From assembly GCA_027459525.1 (NCBI GenBank), contig DAIDIC010000198.1, positions 1 through 64,000 on the forward strand: a stretch of DNA of 64,000 bases, read 5' to 3'. The position numbers and the translations under genes are program-made. This DNA is from JAJYBV01 sp021812265. Its GTDB lineage: Bacteria > Chloroflexota > Ktedonobacteria > Ktedonobacterales > JACDGC01. The notes below the pieces were generated by a model, which made no database searches, had not been told where the DNA came from, and saw only the letters and a program-made list of their open reading frames with translations. Shown here one piece after another: positions 60,601 to 64,000 of the stretch; position 1 is the stretch's first letter, and the number at the start of each line of letters is the position of its first letter.

Positions 60601-61870
60601 CATTCAGGCCGGAAACATATGTAAAAGGATTCCAATAAACAAGCTCTTTCTTGACATCAACTTGCTCCATCGATAATGTGTCTTGCACAATATGAATCAG
60701 TTTTTGTCCTATAAGATCCCATGAGGCGTTTTGTTGCATAAATTCACGCGCTTTTTCACCCGATGATTTTACAAGTGATGGATTTTCAGAAGCTTTTAAA
60801 AGATATTGAGTCAACTGCTGTGTTTCATGTGATGTATTGACTTCTATCCGCCAGCAATACGCGCTATCATATTCTCTAAACTGCGGAAGGTCGGAGGTAA
60901 TAACCACCTTACCGGAGCCAAACGCCCGCAGCATCACCCCGGAAGTTTCCCCTGAAGTAGGCCAGCGCAAATTAACCACCAAGTCAACACTTTGCACATA
61001 TTCCAGAAAAGAGTTCATATCTAAATTAGGAATAGAGATGACAACGTTGGTTAATCCCAAGGTTTTGATTTGTTTTTTAAGGTTTTGCACATATTCCTGC
61101 TCTTCTTCAAATCCAACAATCAGCAGGCGCGCATTGGGATTTTTCTTATAAAGCGTATGAAATGCATTGAGAATAATATGTATGCGTTTTGTATGGTTTA
61201 CGCGGCCGAAAGCGCCAATAAGCAAATGATTATCAGAAAAATTGAATTTTTTTCGCAACTGCGCCGCAGCTTTTGAAGAAAACACATCAGCGCCATGAAA
61301 TATGTTATACAGCCGCGTATTAGGATACGCCTTAGCGTAAAACTCCTTGCTCCATTGGCTATGCACAACAACCGATAAACTGCTGTCAAAAACTCGTTTG
61401 GTAAGATGATAGGTTAACCTATCGGCGCGCTTATGCTGCTGCAACAATTTTTGCAGATTCTGTGCGGCCTGTTCTCCATGATTATAGCGAACTTCGCTGA
61501 ACAGTTTTGCGAGATCTTTCTGCCAAAGATAGCTATGAAAGTCATACAGCGACATATCATGCTGCAAAACAATTCCCGGATGGCTTAATGCGCGATCATA
61601 AATATATTTATGAAAAAAGGGATTATTCCCCATATTATATATATTGATATCAAATGGCGCTGTTTCGTTGCGTTCCTCATAATAATCTTCGCTCCACACC
61701 AGCGAACCAATATGAGGAAACGCAGGAGGAAGAACAGCTTTATCAGTAAATATTTCTAAATCGCAATATTTAGCCAAAGCGGCAATCAAATCTGTGCTAT
61801 AGTCAGATATTCCGCTTTCCAAAGGCGGAAAAGGTGACCAATATGCAATACGATAGCTATTATTTTTCAT
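57647..61870 (-). CDS. Multidomain glycosyltransferase: GT4 - GT4 - coiled coil - FkbM-like methyltransferase (1407 aa)
   Basis: Residues ~8-400 are a GT4 (GT-B fold) glycosyltransferase ('YWSPFPPLESGISDYSTDL' at the start; 'GAFGRVNHTKRI'; 'SGETSGVMLRAFGSGK'). Residues ~420-800 are a second GT4 module with the E-x7-E motif in 'HRAEGFGLGMAEAMYLGK'. A coiled-coil region at ~880-1060 holds an 18-residue tandem repeat. Residues ~1180-1400 resemble an FkbM-type SAM methyltransferase, with motif I 'MIDVDAGAGAYSIH' where FkbM usually has a V-D-V/I-G-A-N-type string. ATG at 61870 is chosen because GAGG is 9 nt upstream. It probably builds and caps a surface polysaccharide or glycan. It follows a paralogous GT4 gene by 22 bp. 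Confidence 0.85.
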   Translation of the reverse strand: MKNNSYRIAYWSPFPPLESGISDYSTDLIAALAKYCDLEIFTDKAVLPPAFPHIGSLVWSEDYYEERNETAPFDINIYNMGNNPFFHKYIYDRALSHPGIVLQHDMSLYDFHSYLWQKDLAKLFSEVRYNHGEQAAQNLQKLLQQHKRADRLTYHLTKRVFDSSLSVVVHSQWSKEFYAKAYPNTRLYNIFHGADVFSSKAAAQLRKKFNFSDNHLLIGAFGRVNHTKRIHIILNAFHTLYKKNPNARLLIVGFEEEQEYVQNLKKQIKTLGLTNVVISIPNLDMNSFLEYVQSVDLVVNLRWPTSGETSGVMLRAFGSGKVVITSDLPQFREYDSAYCWRIEVNTSHETQQLTQYLLKASENPSLVKSSGEKAREFMQQNASWDLIGQKLIHIVQDTLSMEQVDVKKELVYWNPFTYVSGLNVIGDLRSETGLVTAAARLFDVLLGENIPVSYREKIYYGANPQKPLPARFVGLPRASAYPINLFLNNINDMPWINDAELTKLTEDKYTIAFWAWELEKVADIFKDHIHRVSEIWVNSTFIKQNLEAYAQAPVTVIPMPILIEASEAPNRAELHLPPNVFIFLFTFDANSCESRKNPLGVVQAFQKAFWNYPGEKPLLIIKSQNLENYPILGKALKTAVENVGGMLIESYLTRRQMNDLLACCDAYVSLHRAEGFGLGMAEAMYLGKPVIATAYSGNTDYMTLENSYPVDFEIRTITLEEHHYHPDCAKVYQPGFVWAEPNIEHAARLMRHVFEHPEEAQQKGEIAAKDIRRQYSASAAAKVIINRLNEIDAKPGLPSPSQTSADTSEFAQFHQDLLHKWDWTRTRDQRIPFKKQKGIGTLLRIAVRVFSLGRMSEQQAAINVISLNEYRQMTGRVAELEAKLSNLQEQMLYNYSSQPMYNEITRKLMQAQQHTPEFAGNDRQTPPQRKLFLQETQALQNRVNELSDHIVAIKEKLSQVDTDYGNHIVALKNTLNTMLQDYGNHIDAIKEKLSQLDTDYGDHIYSVKASLHGIEYMQDMIIEIIGRIYQSLPQNIDDLSHTVAPQESVKVIKKLSDYLQNATHRKLIVADVFAALSIDSAMPYSISVSNNHEFQIIENNTADEQTSVWLHFNSDDTPYLTMLFKSIQAGLGKTTTFIFIDQLQQDLYVGALQLESVQNIHIYKDFFGRAVILTQPETTAFLLQNEKQILANKIFAGHLRAFHKDAPALSVIAQILPEHSVMIDVDAGAGAYSIHMLTQTARIDKAILFEPHIFNASIIRANIQSLQLLEKMVVFEGYPDLEFGEFFYKQPPKFAVNEPYVYHVGNLSNLFQLTFMLKDIRAVALVVLPHDSQMPGGLAFLTQLLQHVRPFIVFKSLEQESWDMTAETKQLFYSQQFEVIAIHNSIVCVPSEHSNAMLGANINTSQG
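58865..59026 (-). repeat. 54-bp in-frame tandem repeat (18 residues x 3, plus a partial fourth)
   Basis: Three consecutive 54-bp units (59026-58973, 58972-58919, 58918-58865) encode 'HIVAIKEKLSQVDTDYGN' and close variants; a partial unit continues to about 58832. Units 1 and 3 are nearly identical, and unit 2 is more divergent. Eighteen residues equal five alpha-helical turns, so each repeat puts its hydrophobic face in register, as expected for a long amphipathic or coiled-coil helix. Confidence 0.9.
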
Positions 61871-61892
61871 AATGCGCATCCTCGGTTATCGT

Positions 61893-63347
61893 TTAATCGT
61901 CAAACTGATGAATCTGTATAAAATGAGACAAAATTTCCTGCAATCCTGCCATTTCCTGATAGGTATATCTATCTACTTCCCGCTGCCGTACATCAATTTT
62001 TCTGGAAAGCAGCAGCCGCACTATCCCTTTAACAAATCTTCCGGCAAGCGGCAGTTTGCTGAAGGCAAATGTATCTTGCCGCCATTGCAGATATTCCAGC
62101 TGTTCAATAACATCTTTTTGTTTGGTTTGAATGTGCTCCAGCCCAAGCAGAGCGTTTCTTATAATCGCTTCTTTATTGCGATAAATTTGCTTATTAAAAG
62201 CGCCGGCGCCAACAAGCTGTTGAATAGCTTGCAGCCGCTCGCCAATAACAGCGCTTACTGCTTCTAATGACAAATTTTTTCGGATATCGGCTTGCGCATT
62301 TTGGGCTTTTTTTATGCGATCGTTGGCGTCATAAAAAACACGTTTCATTAACTCAACTGCGTGATCGACGCTGGGTTCTGCCCACAAACTGCCCGGCGTA
62401 TAGATATTGCGCAAATGCGGCTCGTCTTCAAAATCGCTGCTTTTAATAGTTTTCAAAGAATAATCGACAAGGTAACTGTTAGCGTTATTCATAAAATCTA
62501 TATTTCCCGAATAACCAGTGCCTATAACCGGTTTTCCCAAATACATGGCTTCGGCAAGGCCAAGACCAAACCCTTCCGCGCGATGTAAAGAAACATAGCA
62601 ATCAATACTATTCAGCAGTCCCAGCATTTCATTACGTGATAAGGTATCTTCAATTAAAATACCTTTTAGCCGGCGCATTTCTAATATTAATTTTTGCCGA
62701 GTTTCGGGATGGTGGCTAAGCTGATTCACTTTCAGCGCTAATAGCGGCCGTATCGGTTCATGCAAGGGAAACGCTTCCTCATATGCCTTCATTATGGCCC
62801 AAGGATTTTTTCGGGTTACACTGGAAGCGGCGTCAAAAGAAAAGAAAAAGATAAAGGCGTTTTCCGGCAGCCGAAAATATTTTCGGTTATATATAGTATC
62901 GGTTTGAAACTCTATTACATGCGGCACAACCGTAATAGGAGCTTGGGTTACTGTAGCAAACGCTTCTTTAGCAAAAGCGCTGGGTGTCCAAATTTCATCA
63001 AAATATTCGAAATTTGTGTGATATTGGTCGGGGATAACAGGCAGCTCCCATACCCAATTTGCAATAGCGTATTTGTTTTTTGCCGCAATTTTTAGTTTTT
63101 CCGAGGCTTGAAGCTGAGAAAATTCATGCATATTCAACCCAGTCAAATTGATGGGATACAACAATCCCTGTTCTAATGGATGCATTTCAGTTTCTTTAAT
63201 TTTCAACGCATAGGGATGGTGAACAGGATAATAGCTCAGGGGAATATCTCTATACTTCATTGCGTCAATCATACCGCGCAGCGCAATACCCAAACCCGCA
63301 TTTAAATATAAATCTCCGATAATATTAACCCCGGTAATTTTATCCAT
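61893..63347 (-). CDS. GT4-family glycosyltransferase
   Basis: A 484-residue GT-B glycosyltransferase. It begins 'GVNIIGDLYLNAGLGIALRGM', has 'WTPSAFAKEAFATVTQAPITVVPH' in the middle, and the nucleotide-sugar motif E-x7-E in 'HRAEGFGLGLAEAMYLGKPV' at about residue 285. It is clearly paralogous to the second GT module of the 1407-residue neighbour. The final ~110 residues are helical and basic and may dock to the membrane or the partner enzyme. The 22-bp spacing to the next gene and 18 bp from the previous stop suggest one operon for surface glycan assembly. Sugar specificity cannot be inferred. Confidence 0.88.
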   Translation of the reverse strand: MDKITGVNIIGDLYLNAGLGIALRGMIDAMKYRDIPLSYYPVHHPYALKIKETEMHPLEQGLLYPINLTGLNMHEFSQLQASEKLKIAAKNKYAIANWVWELPVIPDQYHTNFEYFDEIWTPSAFAKEAFATVTQAPITVVPHVIEFQTDTIYNRKYFRLPENAFIFFFSFDAASSVTRKNPWAIMKAYEEAFPLHEPIRPLLALKVNQLSHHPETRQKLILEMRRLKGILIEDTLSRNEMLGLLNSIDCYVSLHRAEGFGLGLAEAMYLGKPVIGTGYSGNIDFMNNANSYLVDYSLKTIKSSDFEDEPHLRNIYTPGSLWAEPSVDHAVELMKRVFYDANDRIKKAQNAQADIRKNLSLEAVSAVIGERLQAIQQLVGAGAFNKQIYRNKEAIIRNALLGLEHIQTKQKDVIEQLEYLQWRQDTFAFSKLPLAGRFVKGIVRLLLSRKIDVRQREVDRYTYQEMAGLQEILSHFIQIHQFDD

Positions 63348-63365
63348 TGATAAACTTTTCCATCC

Positions 63366-64000
63366 TCAAAATTCTTTTTTAATAGTAACAGTAAATTGAT
63401 AAAGCATTTGGCTGTATGATTGAAATGGTATTTTTTTCCTGACAATATCAAAAGATAACCGATATACCCCCGTCGTTTCCGGCGCGGCAACCACAATATG
63501 TGTTTTTATTTTTTTGCCGGCGCGGATATTCTCCATAAGCATAGTATTTTGCCCCGCTAAAGACGCCATTCGTTCGCCGGATAACGGCAGATCGTCTTGC
63601 AGCCATGCGCAGCGCACATAATAATTTTCAGCGGCGTCGTTTGAAAATATCCACGTTTGTGAACCGATATTTTTCAATTCAATTTCGCAGTCATACTGTT
63701 TGCCGGATATCATTTCCAACGGTATTTTGCTATTGTTAAAATCTACGGCAAATGGCAGCCGATTCATTTTCAGAACGTTTTTGCCAAATTCAGCAAACTG
63801 CGCCGGCGCATGCCGCATGCCCATAAGCAGCGCTAAGCGTTTAACCGGCTTCCATAGCGCCAAAGCTAAAGCATAATAAAAAGGTTTTACGGCAGCTTTG
63901 CCGGTTTGTTTCATTGCAATAGCGCCGGCAAAATCGGGAGCGCGCTTAGGCAGTTGTACCCATTGCGCCATAGGCTGCAGCGACTGTTCATCTGTATACA
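63366..64000 (-). CDS. C-terminal part of a protein with an Ig/CBM-like beta domain, 5' end off the window
   Basis: The frame is open to the right edge; the stop TGA is at 63366-63368. An internal ATG at 63971 exists, but the codons before it are also open, so the true start is probably outside. The visible ~110 C-terminal residues are beta-rich: 'YDCEIELKNIGSQTWIF', 'ENYYVRCAWLQDD', 'KTHIVVAAPETTGVYRLSFDIV'. This recalls Ig-like or carbohydrate-binding domains (NBR1-like type) that occur with glycosyltransferases. It ends 18 bp before the GT4 gene, so it belongs to the same glycan operon. Confidence 0.6.
   Translation of the reverse strand, partial: YTDEQSLQPMAQWVQLPKRAPDFAGAIAMKQTGKAAVKPFYYALALALWKPVKRLALLMGMRHAPAQFAEFGKNVLKMNRLPFAVDFNNSKIPLEMISGKQYDCEIELKNIGSQTWIFSNDAAENYYVRCAWLQDDLPLSGERMASLAGQNTMLMENIRAGKKIKTHIVVAAPETTGVYRLSFDIVRKKIPFQSYSQMLYQFTVTIKKEF

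Noticed and set aside
6041..64000. Frequent GGCGCC and GCGCCGGC words suggesting a repeated signal such as HIP1
   Set aside because: They occur mostly inside genes in frames coding Ala-Gly and Gly-Ala, so codon preference explains them. A count against a codon-shuffled background would be needed to claim more.

Overview
The window is a chromosomal segment of a bacterium with moderate GC content (by eye, mid-forties percent). The best-fitting lineage is Chloroflexota, probably Ktedonobacteria-like; this is inference. The reasons are a split cofG/cofH F420 pathway, a lone MglA-type GTPase, many single-pass or lipoprotein-anchored secreted proteins with Thr/Pro/Ala-rich linkers, a long ArsR-type winged-helix protein, and a long GAF-GAF-PAS histidine kinase. 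No rRNA, tRNA, CRISPR array, prophage or complete insertion sequence was found.

Layout. 1-585 is the start of an Rpn-type PD-(D/E)XK nuclease gene that runs off the left edge. 706-8855 is a minus-strand metabolic block transcribed as gnd, zwf, cofC, cofE, an F420-dependent G6PDH-like oxidoreductase, cofG, cofH. It pairs the oxidative pentose phosphate pathway with coenzyme F420 synthesis; cofD is not in the window. 8856-9563 holds a partly duplicated locus for a small membrane protein. 9700-21253 is mostly minus-strand housekeeping (aminotransferase, ispF, pruA, GNAT, recN, GH1 glucosidase, plsY, holA). 21722-27619 has a membrane-anchored NYN nuclease coupled to an HTH-fused citrate synthase, a second citrate synthase converging on it, and ribBA-ribH diverging from that. 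RibBA and RibH belong to riboflavin synthesis, and the same pathway supplies the ribitylaminouracil that CofH uses.

27799-37651 is a patchwork of small membrane, zinc-ribbon and hypothetical genes, an RlaP-like nucleotidyltransferase, efp bracketed by two inverted copies of a MITE-like repeat, an ArsR-type regulator and purB. 38028-46868 carries a 940-residue TPR protein, a NadD-like nucleotidyltransferase, a beta-propeller-like lipoprotein and an orphan hybrid-sensor-type kinase. 47064-57513 carries a FolD homologue without its catalytic residues, a large lipoprotein with Asp-box-like repeats, a 12-TM amino-acid permease fused to a methyl-accepting chemotaxis signalling domain, class I aldolase, mglA and clpC. 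57647-64000 is a glycosyltransferase cluster that includes a 1407-residue GT-GT-coiled-coil-methyltransferase protein.

The most unusual items are the permease-chemoreceptor fusion, the active-site-altered FolD, the NYN/HTH-citrate synthase pair next to a palindromic operator, the MITE family around efp, and the multidomain glycosyltransferase with an 18-residue tandem repeat. All functional statements come from reading motifs; no database search was run.
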